NCBI GenBank assembly: GCA_020355165.1
Contig: CP070661.1
Coordinates: forward strand, 3,578,934-3,642,933
Length of the DNA stretch: 64,000 bases
Direction of reading: 5' to 3'
Source: Burkholderiales bacterium
GTDB taxonomy: Bacteria > Pseudomonadota > Gammaproteobacteria > Burkholderiales > Burkholderiaceae_F
A model generated the notes under the pieces. It was not told the origin of the DNA. It made no database searches and was given only the letters and a program-made list of their open reading frames with translations. This document shows, piece after piece, positions 1 through 8,873 of this stretch; the stretch's first letter is position 1; each line of letters begins with the position of its first letter. Position numbers and translations under genes: made by a program.

Positions 1-360
1 CTGCCCGCCGGCGAAGCGGCTGCGCATCGCCGCCGACAGCCCGCGTGTCTCGGCGCCGAACACCAGCCAATCGCCCGGCGCAAAGCGCACCTCCGCATAC
101 AGGCGCGCGCCGCGCGTGCTCAGCGCGAACAGGCGCGCCGGATCCGGGTGCTCGGCGCGCAGCAGCGCATCGAAGTCGTCGTGCACCGCGATCTGCGCGT
201 ATTCGTGGTAGTCGAGCCCGGCGCGGCGCAGCTGCTTGTCGCCGAGATCGAAGCCAAGCGGCCGGACCAGGTGCAGGCGCGCGCCGCTGTTGGCGGCCAG
301 CCGGATCACGTTGCCGGTATTCGGCGGGATCTCCGGCTCGACCAGCACGATGTTGAACAT
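1..360 (-). CDS. trmL: tRNA (cytidine(34)-2'-O)-methyltransferase TrmL, 3' end cut by window
   Basis: SpoU/SPOUT-family methyltransferase that modifies the wobble nucleotide of tRNA-Leu isoacceptors. The first 120 codons are present and the rest lies before base 1. The N-terminus [20 protein letters not shown] is the hallmark of this family (the PxNTGNxxR motif that helps form the trefoil knot), followed by a conserved LVRPLGF segment; the GAETRGL motif near the cut end is also typical. The start ATG (complement of 358-360) gives the standard N-terminus. It is the first of several same-strand genes, lying about 40 bases beyond the stop of the SPOR gene. Identification is firm; only the C-terminal part of the knot is unseen. 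Confidence 0.93.
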   Translation of the reverse strand, partial: MFNIVLVEPEIPPNTGNVIRLAANSGARLHLVRPLGFDLGDKQLRRAGLDYHEYAQIAVHDDFDALLRAEHPDPARLFALSTRGARLYAEVRFAPGDWLVFGAETRGLSAAMRSRFAGGQ

Positions 361-399
361 CACCACAGGCGGCGCTTCCCGGCGGGCGGCCCGGCGGGA

Positions 400-1062
400 T
401 CAGTTCCCGCAGGGGGCCAGCTGGCTCTGCGGGAAGTCCTTCTGCAGTTCCGCCAGCTGCTGCGCCAGTGCCGGATCGACGTTGCGGATCTCGAACCGCG
501 TCGCCTCCGCCGCAGCGGACCTTTCGGTCATCCGCACGCCGCCCACGCCGCGCCGGGCCAGTTCGTCCTGGTGCCGCAGCGCCAGCTCGGCATCGCGGAA
601 CGAGCCGAGCAGGATCGCGTTCGGCATCGCCGTGTTCGGTCCCATCACGACCAGATCGCGGATGCCCTGGCCGCGCAGCTCCTGCGCCACGCGCTCGGCC
701 TCGGTGCGGGTGGCGAGCGGCGGCAGGAAGACGACGAACCAGCCGGGGGCGCTGACCCGCCGCACGCGCAGCCGGTCGCCGAGGGCGAACGCCGTCAGTC
801 GCGCCTGGACGCGCGCGAGGCTGGCCTCGTCGAAGTCGCCGAGCTGCAGGCAGGCCGCTGCCGTGTCGCCGCCGGAAGGCCTTGCCGGGCGCCGCAGCGC
901 CGCCAGCTGCTCGGGCGTCAGCAGGCGGATCTTCTCGGCGGCGATCTGCCCCTCCAGCCGCCACGGCTCGCGGCCGGCGCCGGGGCCGCCGCCGAACAGG
1001 CCCTGCTGCCAGGCGAACACGACGAGGTTGGCCAGCAGCAGGAAGAGAAATGCCGCTCTCAT
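400..1062 (-). CDS. Membrane-anchored SPOR-domain protein
   Basis: A 220-residue protein starting MRAAFLFLLLANLVVFAWQQ, a single N-terminal hydrophobic segment serving as anchor or uncleaved signal. Residues about 85-165 resemble a SPOR repeat (alternating strands and helices ending in a GSFRDAELA segment), the fold that binds denuded septal peptidoglycan. The sequence finishes with a Gln/Leu-rich helix and a lone Cys in APCGN. It overlaps the end of coaX by 4 bases (ATGA), so it is probably translated with it. SPOR proteins next to birA-coaX are common in betaproteobacteria. The role at the division site is inferred from the domain only; the domain call rests on pattern recognition, not a profile search. 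Confidence 0.75.
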   Translation of the reverse strand: MRAAFLFLLLANLVVFAWQQGLFGGGPGAGREPWRLEGQIAAEKIRLLTPEQLAALRRPARPSGGDTAAACLQLGDFDEASLARVQARLTAFALGDRLRVRRVSAPGWFVVFLPPLATRTEAERVAQELRGQGIRDLVVMGPNTAMPNAILLGSFRDAELALRHQDELARRGVGGVRMTERSAAAEATRFEIRNVDPALAQQLAELQKDFPQSQLAPCGN

Positions 1063-1889
1063 CGCGCGGCACGCGCGGCCGTGGCCGGCGCCGCGGTCGC
1101 CTCGCAGGCGCGCAGGTAGACGCCGCGCAGCACGAGGTTCTCCTCGCGCACGACCGCCGACAGCGCGGTGCCGACGCCGACGTACGGCGCCAGCTGCGCC
1201 GCGTGACCGCCGGTCAGAACGATCAGCGGCTTGCCGTGCTCGACGCGGAAGTTGCGCACGAAGTGCTCGACCAGGCCGAGCTGGCTGCCGAGCACGCCGG
1301 AGGCGATCGCGTCGTCGGTGTTGTCCGGGTAGGCAACCATCCGTCCGCGCGAAACGGGCAGGCGCGCCGTTCCCTTGGCCAGCGCCTCGTACATCAGGCG
1401 GACCCCGGGAGCGATGGCACCGCCGATGAAGGAGCCGTCGATCGTGACCCCGTCGACCGTGGTCGCCGTGCCGGCCGTCACGACGACGAGCGAGCGGTCG
1501 GGATGCGCCGCCCGCGCCGCGATCAGCGAGTGCCAGCGGTCCGCGCCCAGCTGCGTGCTGTCGCGGTAGCCGTTGCGCAGGACGACGCTGCCGTGCTCGA
1601 AGCGCGACTGCGTCTCGAACCACTGCACCGGCAGCGCGAACGATTGCTGAACGGCCTGCTCGATGGCGCGCATCAGCGGCGGCGCCGCTACGCCGCAGCC
1701 GAAGGCCGCCTGCACGGCGACGCCGGAGCACTCGCCCCACTCGCGCACCAGTGCCGACGTCAGTTCTTCCGGCGGCGCGTTGCGCCGCGCCCCGTGCGCC
1801 GGCCCGACCTGGCCGTCGAGCGTCATCAGCACCCACTTCAGCGCCGAGTTGCCGGCGTCGAGCAGCAGCCAGTGCGCCGCCGCGTTCAT
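1059..1889 (-). CDS. coaX: Type III pantothenate kinase
   Basis: Phosphorylates pantothenate in the first step of coenzyme A synthesis; the type III enzyme belongs to the acetate/sugar kinase (ASKHA) fold and is not feedback-inhibited by CoA. The 276-residue product has the family motifs in order: LLLDAGNSALKW (phosphate 1) near the N-terminus, GADRWHSLIAA, the VVTAGTATTVDG phosphate 2 motif with the catalytic Asp just before the substrate loop, and GGAIAPGVRLM. The start at 1889 is chosen because it overlaps the birA stop by 4 bases, giving ATGA coupling birA>coaX>SPOR gene. The birA-coaX pair is a standard arrangement. No oddity seen. Confidence 0.95.
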   Translation of the reverse strand: MNAAAHWLLLDAGNSALKWVLMTLDGQVGPAHGARRNAPPEELTSALVREWGECSGVAVQAAFGCGVAAPPLMRAIEQAVQQSFALPVQWFETQSRFEHGSVVLRNGYRDSTQLGADRWHSLIAARAAHPDRSLVVVTAGTATTVDGVTIDGSFIGGAIAPGVRLMYEALAKGTARLPVSRGRMVAYPDNTDDAIASGVLGSQLGLVEHFVRNFRVEHGKPLIVLTGGHAAQLAPYVGVGTALSAVVREENLVLRGVYLRACEATAAPATAARAAR

Positions 1890-2722
1890 CGGGCCAACCG
1901 CAGCGAGAGCTCGCCGCTGCTGCAAATTCTCAGCCCCTGAGCGGTGTCCAGCAGCAGCCGCCCCTCGCCGTCGACGCCCAGCGCCCGGCCGCTGGCCACG
2001 CGGGTGCCGAGTTCGAGCAGATCGACCTGCATGTCGCGCTGGGCGAACAGCGCCATGAAGCGCGGCTGCAGCGGGACGAAACCCTGCTCGTCGTGCAGGC
2101 GCAGGGCGTCGAGCACCGCGCCGGCGATGCCGCCGATCAGCGACTCGCGCTGCTCGAGCGTCGGCAGCACCTCGCCGAGCGCCGCCGCCGGCTGGCCGAT
2201 CGAGTCGCGGGTGGCGGCATCGAGGTGCAGATTGATGCCGATGCCGACCACTAGCGTGCGTCGTCCGCCATCGTCGGTGGCCAGCTCGCACAGGACGCCA
2301 CCGAGCTTTCGCGAATCGAGCAACAGGTCGTTCGGCCACTTGAGCGCCACCGGCGCGCCGGCGGCGCGCAGCCACTCGGCGGCGCCGACGCCGCAGGCGA
2401 GCGTCGCCGCGGCGAGGCGCGCGCCCGCCGCCTGCATCGGCACCGCCAGCGAGAACAGCAGCGCCTCGCCGGCGCCGGCGAACCAGCGCCGCCCGTAGCG
2501 GCCGCGGCCGGCCGTCTGTCGCAGCGCGGCACGCAGCAGCGGCCGCGCCGGCTGCATCTGCCGGGCGCGCTGCAGCAGGTCGGTGTTGGTCGAGCCGGTT
2601 TCCTGGACCGCCTCGACGTCAAACTGCGGCGCCGCCTGTGCGATCAGCTCCCGGCTCAATGGCGAGACGTTCGGCCGACGACGGTCGGCGGCCCGCGGGG
2701 TCGAATCAGCAAGGCAGGACAA
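1886..2722 (-). CDS. birA: Biotin--[acetyl-CoA-carboxylase] ligase, monofunctional
   Basis: Attaches biotin through biotinyl-5'-AMP to the carboxyl carrier protein of acetyl-CoA carboxylase. Motifs visible in the 278-residue product: the substrate-contact segment TGSTNTDLL, the adenylate-binding loop TAGRGRYGRRW (GRGRxGRxW) near residue 75, and KWPNDLL with GGVLCEL downstream. Only about 35 residues precede the catalytic domain, too few for the winged-helix repressor domain of E. coli BirA, so this is a ligase without DNA-binding autoregulation. The annotated ATG adds a short Arg-rich leader; the true start may lie downstream. It heads the birA-coaX-SPOR operon and faces a VanZ-like gene across about 150 bases. 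Confidence 0.92.
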   Translation of the reverse strand: MSCLADSTPRAADRRRPNVSPLSRELIAQAAPQFDVEAVQETGSTNTDLLQRARQMQPARPLLRAALRQTAGRGRYGRRWFAGAGEALLFSLAVPMQAAGARLAAATLACGVGAAEWLRAAGAPVALKWPNDLLLDSRKLGGVLCELATDDGGRRTLVVGIGINLHLDAATRDSIGQPAAALGEVLPTLEQRESLIGGIAGAVLDALRLHDEQGFVPLQPRFMALFAQRDMQVDLLELGTRVASGRALGVDGEGRLLLDTAQGLRICSSGELSLRLAR

Positions 2723-2874
2723 GACGGATCACCGGTTGCAAAGGGGGGGTCTGTATCGCTGGCCGGTGGCAGTGGCGAGGTTTCAGGCAGGCGGAACGGC
2801 GGCCGACGAAAATTTACCATCGCGGCAGGCCTTGCCCGCGACCGGTCCAGCTTCGCACAATCCGCGCACACGTG

Positions 2875-4062
2875 ATGTCGCCCGTACCCGTTTCTCCGCT
2901 GCCAGATGGCCAGCGCCGGCGATCGCCGGCGGCGGGCCGCCGCGGCGGGCCGGTGGCCCGCGCGGCGCTGCTCGTCTATCTGGCGCTGCTCGTCTACGGC
3001 AGTCTGTCGCCGTGGACGGGCTGGCGCGCGCTCGGAGTGAACCCGTTCGCCTTCCTCGGCGCGCCCTGGCCGGCCTACGTGACCGGTTTCGACCTCGCCC
3101 TGAACGTGCTGGCCTACGTGCCGCTGGGCCTGCTGCTGGCCCTGGCGCTGCACCCGCGACCGCGCGGCCTGGCGGTGGTGCTCGTCGCCGCCGCGGTGGC
3201 CGCCTGCATCTCGGTGCCGCTCGAGGCGCTGCAGACCTTTCTGCCGGCACGCGTCGCTTCGAACCTGGACGTGCTGACCAACCTCGCCGGCGCGGCCGTC
3301 GGCGCCTCGGCCGGCACCGCCCTGGCACCGAGCCTGATCGATGGCGGTCGCCTGCAGCAGGCGCTCCGCCAGTGGTTCCGTCCGCACTGCGCCGCGCTGC
3401 TGCTGCTGGCCGGCCTGTGGCCGCTGGCCCAGGTCTATCCCGGGCCGATGCTGTTCGGCAACGGCGAACTGGACCGCGGCATCGTCTCGAGCCTGCTGGC
3501 GACTTTCGGCCGTGCGCTGCCGGCGTTCGACGCCGGCCAGTTCGCTGCCGCCGAGGCGCTGGTCACCGCCTGCGGCATGCTCGGCGCCGGGGCGGCGCTG
3601 ACGGCGGCGATGCGGCGGCGCGCGCCCCGCCTTCGGTTGCTGCTGATCATGCTCGGCGCCGCGCTGGCGACGAAGGCGATCGCTTACGGCCATGAATTCG
3701 GGCCCGAGCGGGCCTTCGCCTGGCTCACGCCCGGCGCCGTCGCCGGGCTGGCGATCGGCTGGCTGGCCGTCACCGCGGCCGCAGCGATGGCCTCGGCACG
3801 GGCAGTGGCGGCGCTGGCCACGGCGGCGCTGCTGCTGCTGGTCGTCGCCGTCAATGCGGTACCGCCGAATCCCTACCACGCGCACTGGCTGGCGGCCTGG
3901 CAGCCCGGCCGGCTGCGCGACGTCGCGGCGGCTTCCGACTGGCTCGCGCAGGCATGGCCGTACGCGCTGCTGGCGGTGCTGCTGTGGCGGCCCGCGGCGC
4001 CGCAGCCGGTCGCTGGCGCGCCAGCGGAGCAACGAGTCCTGCACCGGCGGCGGCCTTCGTAG
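2875..4062 (+). CDS. VanZ-like integral membrane protein
   Basis: A 395-residue, very hydrophobic protein with about nine to ten predicted membrane spans. The first part carries the VanZ-type pattern: an SLSPW turn after the first span, the FDLALNVLAYVPLGLLL helix with the conserved Asn, and the SVPLEALQTFLPAR...SNLDVLTNLAGAAVGA segment (Glu, Gln, Arg and the Asp/Asn pair conserved in VanZ). Family function is uncertain; the name comes from teicoplanin resistance but most members are uncharacterised. An upstream in-frame ATG at 2638 exists, but the Arg-rich 79-residue extension runs across birA and is unlikely. It precedes a ferredoxin and a hydrolase on the same strand. Confidence 0.75.
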   Translation: MSPVPVSPLPDGQRRRSPAAGRRGGPVARAALLVYLALLVYGSLSPWTGWRALGVNPFAFLGAPWPAYVTGFDLALNVLAYVPLGLLLALALHPRPRGLAVVLVAAAVAACISVPLEALQTFLPARVASNLDVLTNLAGAAVGASAGTALAPSLIDGGRLQQALRQWFRPHCAALLLLAGLWPLAQVYPGPMLFGNGELDRGIVSSLLATFGRALPAFDAGQFAAAEALVTACGMLGAGAALTAAMRRRAPRLRLLLIMLGAALATKAIAYGHEFGPERAFAWLTPGAVAGLAIGWLAVTAAAAMASARAVAALATAALLLLVVAVNAVPPNPYHAHWLAAWQPGRLRDVAAASDWLAQAWPYALLAVLLWRPAAPQPVAGAPAEQRVLHRRRPS

Positions 4063-4087
4063 AATCCGTTTTTCGCGAGACCGAGCG

Positions 4088-4408
4088 ATGAGCTATTACC
4101 AGCGACACGTCTTCTTCTGCCTGAACCGGCGCGACGACGGCCGGGCCTGCTGCGCCACGCACGATGCCGAGCGACTGCAGGCGCATGCGAAGGCGCGCAT
4201 CCAGGAGCTCGGTCGCAGCGGCAGGGGCCTGGTCCGCGTCAACAAGGCCGGCTGCCTGGACCGCTGCGACGAGGGACCCTGCCTGGTCGTCTACCCCGAG
4301 GCGGTCTGGTACACCTACGTCGACGAGCAGGACATCGACGAGATCATCGAGCGCCACCTGCTCGGCGGCGAGCCGGTCGAGCGACTGCGGCTGCCGGACG
4401 CCGCTTGA
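4088..4408 (+). CDS. Thioredoxin-like [2Fe-2S] ferredoxin
   Basis: A 106-residue soluble protein with the cysteine pattern of the thioredoxin-like 2Fe-2S ferredoxins (relatives of the NuoE C-terminal domain and Azotobacter Shethna-type proteins): a Cys after the first beta strand (VFFCLN), a CC pair, then AGCLDRCDEGPC before VVYPE. A conserved WYTYV strand precedes the C-terminal helix. Such proteins are presumed one-electron carriers or cluster-binding regulators; the partner is unknown. The start ATG at 4088 gives the usual MSYYQRHVFFC beginning. It lies 25 bases after the VanZ-like gene and 54 bases before an alpha/beta hydrolase, a trio that recurs in betaproteobacteria. Confidence 0.88.
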   Translation: MSYYQRHVFFCLNRRDDGRACCATHDAERLQAHAKARIQELGRSGRGLVRVNKAGCLDRCDEGPCLVVYPEAVWYTYVDEQDIDEIIERHLLGGEPVERLRLPDAA

Positions 4409-4462
4409 ACTGCCCCGGCAGCTGAACGCGCAGGCCACCGACGTGCAGGGAACCAGCCCTCG

Positions 4463-5116
4463 GTGACGAGCCGCCCGCACATCCGCAGCGAGAGGCGGCT
4501 GATCGACGGGCCGGCCGGCCGCATCGAGCTGGCCGTCGACACGCCCGACGCCGCTGCGGCCGGCGTCGCCTTCATCGGCCATCCGCACCCGCTGTATGGC
4601 GGCACGCTGGAGAACAAGGTCGCGGCGACGCTGGCGCGAGCGTTCACCAGCCTCGGCTGGCTGGCAGTGCGGCCGAACTTCCGCGGCGCCGGCGCCAGCG
4701 AAGGCCAGCACGACCACGGCCGCGGCGAGACCGACGACTTCCTGCACGTGATCGACTCGGCGCCGCGCTGGCTCGGGCCGTGGGCCGGCGACCTGCCACG
4801 GGCGCTGGCCGGGTTCTCCTTCGGCAGCTTCGTCGCCGCGCAGGCGGCGGCACGCCTTGCGCCGCCGGCCTCGCACCTGATCCTCGTCGGGTCGGCGGCG
4901 GGCAAGTGGCCGATGCCGGCCGTGGCCGCCGGCGCGCTGGTGATTCACGGCGAGTTCGACGAGACCATCCCGCTTGCCGCGGTCCTCGAATGGGCACGGC
5001 CGCAGGACCTGCCGGTGGTGGTCCTGCCGGGTGCCGATCACTTCTTCCATCGCCGCCTGTCGACCCTGAAGCGGCTGGTCTGCGAGCACGTGCTGGCGCA
5101 CCGCGCGAGCGCCTGA
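4463..5116 (+). CDS. Alpha/beta-hydrolase family protein
   Basis: A 217-residue cytoplasmic protein of the small alpha/beta-hydrolase type (YtmA/dienelactone hydrolase-like relatives). Visible features: the HPHPLYGGTLENKV oxyanion-region motif, the RPNFRGAGASEG segment, the nucleophile elbow GFSFGS (Gly-x-Ser-x-Gly variant with Ser in the middle), an acidic residue in HGEFDETIPL, and the catalytic His in PGADHFFHRRL. The full Ser-Asp-His triad is therefore present. The reading frame opens at a GTG (4463), which leaves the shortest plausible N-terminus. Substrate is unknown. It follows the ferredoxin gene and is probably cotranscribed with it. Confidence 0.85.
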   Translation: MTSRPHIRSERRLIDGPAGRIELAVDTPDAAAAGVAFIGHPHPLYGGTLENKVAATLARAFTSLGWLAVRPNFRGAGASEGQHDHGRGETDDFLHVIDSAPRWLGPWAGDLPRALAGFSFGSFVAAQAAARLAPPASHLILVGSAAGKWPMPAVAAGALVIHGEFDETIPLAAVLEWARPQDLPVVVLPGADHFFHRRLSTLKRLVCEHVLAHRASA

Positions 5117-5213
5117 GGCGCGCCGCTACCGGGCCGCAAGGATTCATCCGTTTGCCCGGGTGCCGCTGCGCATTTTTCTGCCAGCATTGGCACCTCGACC
5201 AACGACGATCGCG

Positions 5214-5690
5214 ATGACCGACCTGCGCGTGTTCGGCAAGACGCCCAAGGGTGCGGCTGAGCTGGCCGCCCGCAGCGGTGCACTTACGCTGAGCCAGCGG
5301 CGCCTGCTGATCCTGATCGACGGCGCGCGCGATGTCGGGCAGCTGGCGGCGCTGGTGCCGTCGGCCCTCGAGGAATCGCTGGCGGTGCTCGAGCAGGGCG
5401 GGTTCATCACGCTGGTCGGCCAGAGCGCCGGCGGAGCCAGCACGGTGCAGGGCCCGTCCACCGCGATCCCGGAGGCGGAGATGACCTCCGTGGAAGAGGC
5501 CAGGCTGCGCGCGGTGCGGGCGGTCAACGAACTGCTCGGGCCGGCAGCCGACGGGCTGGCGATCGCCATCGAGGCGGCGAGAAGCGGCGAGCAACTGCGG
5601 CCCCTGATCCGCGAAGCGGAGCGGCTGGTAGCCCTCGCGCACGGCGCTGCCGCCGCGCAGGCGTTCATCGTCGGCATCCGCCGCCGCTGA
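5214..5690 (+). CDS. Conserved hypothetical protein
   Basis: A 158-residue soluble protein I cannot assign to a named family. The first 70 residues look like a small winged-helix-like region (LSQRRLLILIDGARDVGQLAALVPSA... then a hydrophobic strand GGFITLV), the kind found in bacterial PilZ- and FrzS-associated proteins, followed by a Gly/Ser/Thr-rich linker and two helices (RAVRAVNELLGPAADGLAIAIEAA and ELRPLIREAERLVAL). No membrane segment or signal peptide. The start MTDLRVFGKTP (5214) is preferred over an upstream ATG at 5160 because the extra residues are not protein-like. It stands between the hydrolase and the aminotransferase. A DNA-binding role is only a guess. Confidence 0.7.
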   Translation: MTDLRVFGKTPKGAAELAARSGALTLSQRRLLILIDGARDVGQLAALVPSALEESLAVLEQGGFITLVGQSAGGASTVQGPSTAIPEAEMTSVEEARLRAVRAVNELLGPAADGLAIAIEAARSGEQLRPLIREAERLVALAHGAAAAQAFIVGIRRR

Positions 5691-5770
5691 AGCATCCGGC
5701 CCGGCCGCTACCATAGCGGCCTGTGCGGTCGCGCCTCGACGCTGCGCCGACCCGCCCGAGAAGGACAACG

Positions 5771-6634
5771 ATGGACTGGCCGCAGTCGACCTGCTATCTG
5801 AACGGCGATTGGCTGCCGCTGGCCGAGGCGAAGGTCTCCGTCCTCGACCGCGGCTTCATCTTCGGCGACGGCATCTACGAGGTGGTGCCGGTGTACTACC
5901 GCCGGCCGTTCCGCCTCGACAGCCACCTCGGCCGCTTCGAGCGCAGCACGCGCGAGATCGGCCTGGCCAACCCGCTCGACCGCGCCGGCTGGCGCTCGCT
6001 GGTCGAGCGTCTGATCGCCACCTGCTCGGCCGACGACCAGTTCATCTACTGGCAGGTGACGCGCGGCGTGGCCAAGCGCGACTTCTCCTTCCCGGCCGAC
6101 ACGCCGCCGACCGTGTTCGCGATGACCACGCCGTTCACGCGGCCGTCGCCGGCGCAGCGGCAACAGGGGCTGCGCGCCGTGACGCGCACCGACGAGCGCT
6201 GGCTGCGCTGCGACATCAAGTCGGTGTCGCTGCTCGGCGCCGTGCTGGCACGGCAGTTCGCCACCGAGCACGGCGCCGACGAGGCGGTGCAGTTCCGCGA
6301 CGGCTGGCTGACCGAAGGTTCGTCGAGCAACGTGTGGGTGGTGCGCGGCGGCACCGTGATCGCGCCGCCGCGCGACCACCTGATCCTCGAGGGCATCCGC
6401 TACGGCTTCGTCGGCGAGCTCTGCCAGCGGCTCGGCGTGCCGCTCGAGGTCCGGCGGCTGCGCCGCGACGAGGTCGAGGGCGCCGATGAGCTGATGCTCA
6501 CCTCGGCCACGCGCGAGATCCTGCCGGTGGTGGCGCTCGACGGCAGGCCGGTCGGCAGCGGCCGCCCCGGGCCGGTCTACGCCAGGCTGCGCGCCGCCTA
6601 CGACGAGGCGATCGAGGCGCTGCAGCGCCGATGA
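5771..6634 (+). CDS. dat: D-amino acid aminotransferase (class IV PLP enzyme)
   Basis: PLP-dependent class IV aminotransferase, most like D-alanine transaminase, which interconverts D-alanine plus 2-oxoglutarate with pyruvate plus D-glutamate. The 287-residue product opens with [31 protein letters not shown], typical of this family. The catalytic lysine lies in [14 protein letters not shown], the cofactor-phosphate loop is [11 protein letters not shown], and [12 protein letters not shown] matches the C-terminal signature. The start at 5771 puts [12 protein letters not shown] first and follows a GAGAAGGACA ribosome site. It overlaps the DUF493 gene by 4 bases (ATGA), so it belongs to the dat-ybeD-lipB-lipA unit, an arrangement found in many betaproteobacteria. 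A branched-chain aminotransferase activity is less likely. Confidence 0.9.
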   Translation: MDWPQSTCYLNGDWLPLAEAKVSVLDRGFIFGDGIYEVVPVYYRRPFRLDSHLGRFERSTREIGLANPLDRAGWRSLVERLIATCSADDQFIYWQVTRGVAKRDFSFPADTPPTVFAMTTPFTRPSPAQRQQGLRAVTRTDERWLRCDIKSVSLLGAVLARQFATEHGADEAVQFRDGWLTEGSSSNVWVVRGGTVIAPPRDHLILEGIRYGFVGELCQRLGVPLEVRRLRRDEVEGADELMLTSATREILPVVALDGRPVGSGRPGPVYARLRAAYDEAIEALQRR

Positions 6635-6903
6635 GCGAGCGCAGCGGCGAATCGCCGCTCGTCTTTCCGACGCGCTTTCCCATCAAGGTGATGGGGCGCC
6701 GCGTCGACCACTTCGCGCAGGCGATCGTCGAGGTCGTGCAGGCGCACGCGCCCGACTTCGACGCGGCCACGCTGGAGATGCGCAGTTCGCGCGAGGGCAA
6801 CTACCTGTCGGTGACGGCGACCATCAACGCCACCTCGCGCGAGCAGCTGGACGACCTGTATCGCGCCCTGACCAGCCACCCGCTGGTCAAGGTGGTGCTG
6901 TAG
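6631..6903 (+). CDS. ybeD: DUF493 (YbeD) family protein
   Basis: A 90-residue ferredoxin-fold protein: [34 protein letters not shown], then a Ser-Arg-Glu-Gly-Asn-Tyr ([13 protein letters not shown]) strand and a final helix-strand [18 protein letters not shown]. These are the hallmarks of the DUF493/YbeD family (E. coli YbeD, 87 residues), structurally similar to the ACT regulatory domain. The molecular role is unknown, but the gene is almost always found next to lipB, suggesting a link to lipoate metabolism or its regulation. It begins inside the dat stop (ATGA) and ends 14 bases before lipB. Confidence 0.9.
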   Translation: MSERSGESPLVFPTRFPIKVMGRRVDHFAQAIVEVVQAHAPDFDAATLEMRSSREGNYLSVTATINATSREQLDDLYRALTSHPLVKVVL

Positions 6904-6917
6904 GCGGGGCGACGGCG

Positions 6918-7568
6918 ATGGCGGCCGTACCCGTGCTGCGCGACCTCGGCCGCGCCGAGTACCTGCCGACCTGGCAGGCGATGCGCGAGTTCACTGCCGG
7001 CCGTACCGGCGAGACGGCCGACGAGCTGTGGGTCGTCGAGCACCCGCCGGTGTTCACGCTCGGCCAGGGCGGCCGCCGCGAGCACCTGCGCGACCCGGGC
7101 AGCATCCCGATCGTGGCCACCGACCGCGGTGGTCAGGTGACCTATCACGGCCCCGGCCAGGTGGTCGTCTACACGCTGATCGACCTGCGCCGGCTCGGCA
7201 TCTTCGTCAAGGAGCTCGTCTACCGGATCGAGGAGTCGGTGATCCAGACGCTGGCGCAGTCGGGCCTGGCCGCCGAGCGCGTGCGTGGCGCCCCGGGGGT
7301 GTACGTGCGCGACCCCTCGTCGCTCGCCGGCGGCCCGCTGTCCGGCTTCGCCAAGATCGCCGCCCTCGGCATCAAGGTCAGCCGCGGCTGCGCCTATCAC
7401 GGCGTGGCGCTGAACGTGGCGATGGACCTTTCGCCGTTCTCCCGCATCGACCCCTGCGGCTACCGCGGACTGCCGGCGACCGACTTGTCTACACTCGGTG
7501 CCGGGATCACCTGGCGCGCGGCGGCTGACCGCCTCGCCGCCCGTCTGCAGCAGCATTTCACGCGATGA
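6918..7568 (+). CDS. lipB: Octanoyltransferase LipB
   Basis: Transfers octanoate from acyl carrier protein to the lipoyl domains of 2-oxoacid dehydrogenases and the glycine cleavage H protein, the first step of lipoate synthesis. The 216-residue sequence contains [19 protein letters not shown], the substrate-site motif [17 protein letters not shown] (RGGxxTxHxxGQ), and the region with the catalytic Lys and Cys: [21 protein letters not shown] (Lys in AKIA; the acyl-thioester Cys in DPCGYRGL near the C-terminus). Length matches the family (about 210). It overlaps lipA by 4 bases (ATGA at 7565-7568), so the two lipoate steps are translationally coupled. Confidence 0.96.
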   Translation: MAAVPVLRDLGRAEYLPTWQAMREFTAGRTGETADELWVVEHPPVFTLGQGGRREHLRDPGSIPIVATDRGGQVTYHGPGQVVVYTLIDLRRLGIFVKELVYRIEESVIQTLAQSGLAAERVRGAPGVYVRDPSSLAGGPLSGFAKIAALGIKVSRGCAYHGVALNVAMDLSPFSRIDPCGYRGLPATDLSTLGAGITWRAAADRLAARLQQHFTR

Positions 7569-8551
7569 GCAACGAAGCCTCCTCGGGCGCGCCGCCGAAC
7601 GACCCGTTCGCCAAGAAGAAGGGCGAGGCGAAGACGGCGCCGGTGGCCAAGAAGTTTCCGCTGAAGTTCGTCGCCGACGCCGTGCCGGCGCGCAAGCCGG
7701 AGTGGATCCGCGTGCGCGCCGGCTCGCCGACGACGCGCTTCTACGAGATCAAGAACATCCTGCGCAGCCACCGCCTGCACACCGTGTGCGAGGAGGCCTC
7801 CTGCCCGAACATCGGCGAGTGCTTCGGCAAGGGCACGGCCACCTTCATGATCATGGGCGACAAGTGCACGCGCCGCTGTCCGTTCTGCGACGTCGGCCAC
7901 GGCCGCCCGGACCCGCTCGACCCCGACGAGCCGGCCAACCTGGCACGCACCATCGCCGCACTGAAGCTGCGCTACGTGGTCATCACCTCGGTCGACCGCG
8001 ACGACCTGAAGGACGGCGGCGCGCAGCACTTCGTCGACTGCATCCGCGCCGTGCGCGAGCTGTCGCCGTCGACCCGCATCGAGATCCTGGTGCCTGACTT
8101 CCGCGGCCGGCTGGAGCGCGCGCTGGCGATCCTCGAAGCGGCGCCGCCGGACGTGATGAACCACAACCTCGAGACGGTGCCGCGCCTGTATCGCGAGTCG
8201 CGGCCGGGTTCCGACTACGCGCACTCGCTGTCGCTGCTGCAGCAGTTCAGGCGCCGCGTGCCCGGCGTGCCGACCAAGAGCGGGCTGATGGTCGGGCTGG
8301 GCGAGACCGACGAGGAGATCGTGCAGGTGATGCGCGAGCTGCGCGCGCACGAGGTGGACATGATCACCATCGGCCAGTACCTGGCGCCGAGCAGCCATCA
8401 CCTGCCGGTACGGCGCTACGTGACGCCGCAGACCTTCGCCATGTTCGAGCGCGAGGCGCAGGCGCTGGGCTTCTCGCACGCCGCCGTCGGCCCGCTGGTG
8501 CGCAGCTCCTACCACGCCGACGCGCAGGCGCACGCGGCAGGTGTCGTCTAG
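7565..8551 (+). CDS. lipA: Lipoyl synthase LipA
   Basis: Radical-SAM enzyme that inserts two sulfurs into protein-bound octanoyl groups. Both cluster motifs are present in the 328-residue product: the auxiliary [4Fe-4S] ligands [12 protein letters not shown] (CX4CX5C) around residues 76-88, and the radical-SAM [13 protein letters not shown] (CX3CX2C) about 15 residues later. Also seen are [34 protein letters not shown] and RSSYHAD at the C-terminus, the RSSY motif that supplies a serine ligand to the auxiliary cluster. An N-terminal 40-residue Lys-rich leader precedes the domain. Cotranscribed with lipB; the next gene is a small membrane protein nine bases on. Confidence 0.97.
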   Translation: MSNEASSGAPPNDPFAKKKGEAKTAPVAKKFPLKFVADAVPARKPEWIRVRAGSPTTRFYEIKNILRSHRLHTVCEEASCPNIGECFGKGTATFMIMGDKCTRRCPFCDVGHGRPDPLDPDEPANLARTIAALKLRYVVITSVDRDDLKDGGAQHFVDCIRAVRELSPSTRIEILVPDFRGRLERALAILEAAPPDVMNHNLETVPRLYRESRPGSDYAHSLSLLQQFRRRVPGVPTKSGLMVGLGETDEEIVQVMRELRAHEVDMITIGQYLAPSSHHLPVRRYVTPQTFAMFEREAQALGFSHAAVGPLVRSSYHADAQAHAAGVV

Positions 8552-8560
8552 CCGCCGCTG

Positions 8561-8842
8561 ATGCCTGCCGTGCCCACCGCGCTGGCCGGCACCGTCACCG
8601 TGGTCGCCCTGGTCGGCGGCGGCGTCTTTCTGTACCCGTCCCTGTTGAGGCGCCGCGGCGGCGCGATCGTGGTCGCCGCGCTCACCGCGGCGTTGGCCGT
8701 GCTGTTCTTCTACTTCGACCGCGGCAGCGGCAGCACCGCCGCCTCGGCAGCGCTGGCGCTGCTGTGGGCTGCGGCGCCGGCCGCGGTCGGAGTGCTCGTC
8801 TGGCGGCTGCAGCGGCGCGGCCCGTCGGCCGGGCCGCCGTAG
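8561..8842 (+). CDS. Small integral membrane protein, unknown
   Basis: A 93-residue protein with three hydrophobic segments: about residues 7-28 (GTVTVVALVGGGVFLYPSLL), 35-52 (IVVAALTAALAVLFFYF) and 60-80 (AASAALALLWAAAPAAVGVLVW), separated by short polar turns containing RRR and DRGSGS. I do not recognise the family. It begins 9 bases after lipA and may be its last cotranscribed gene, or a chance ORF kept open by GC content; the clear membrane pattern and the convergent end with the M48 gene favour a real gene. No function is proposed. Confidence 0.55.
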   Translation: MPAVPTALAGTVTVVALVGGGVFLYPSLLRRRGGAIVVAALTAALAVLFFYFDRGSGSTAASAALALLWAAAPAAVGVLVWRLQRRGPSAGPP

Positions 8843-8873
8843 CCGGCGCCGGTCGGCACCGCCGGCGGCGCGC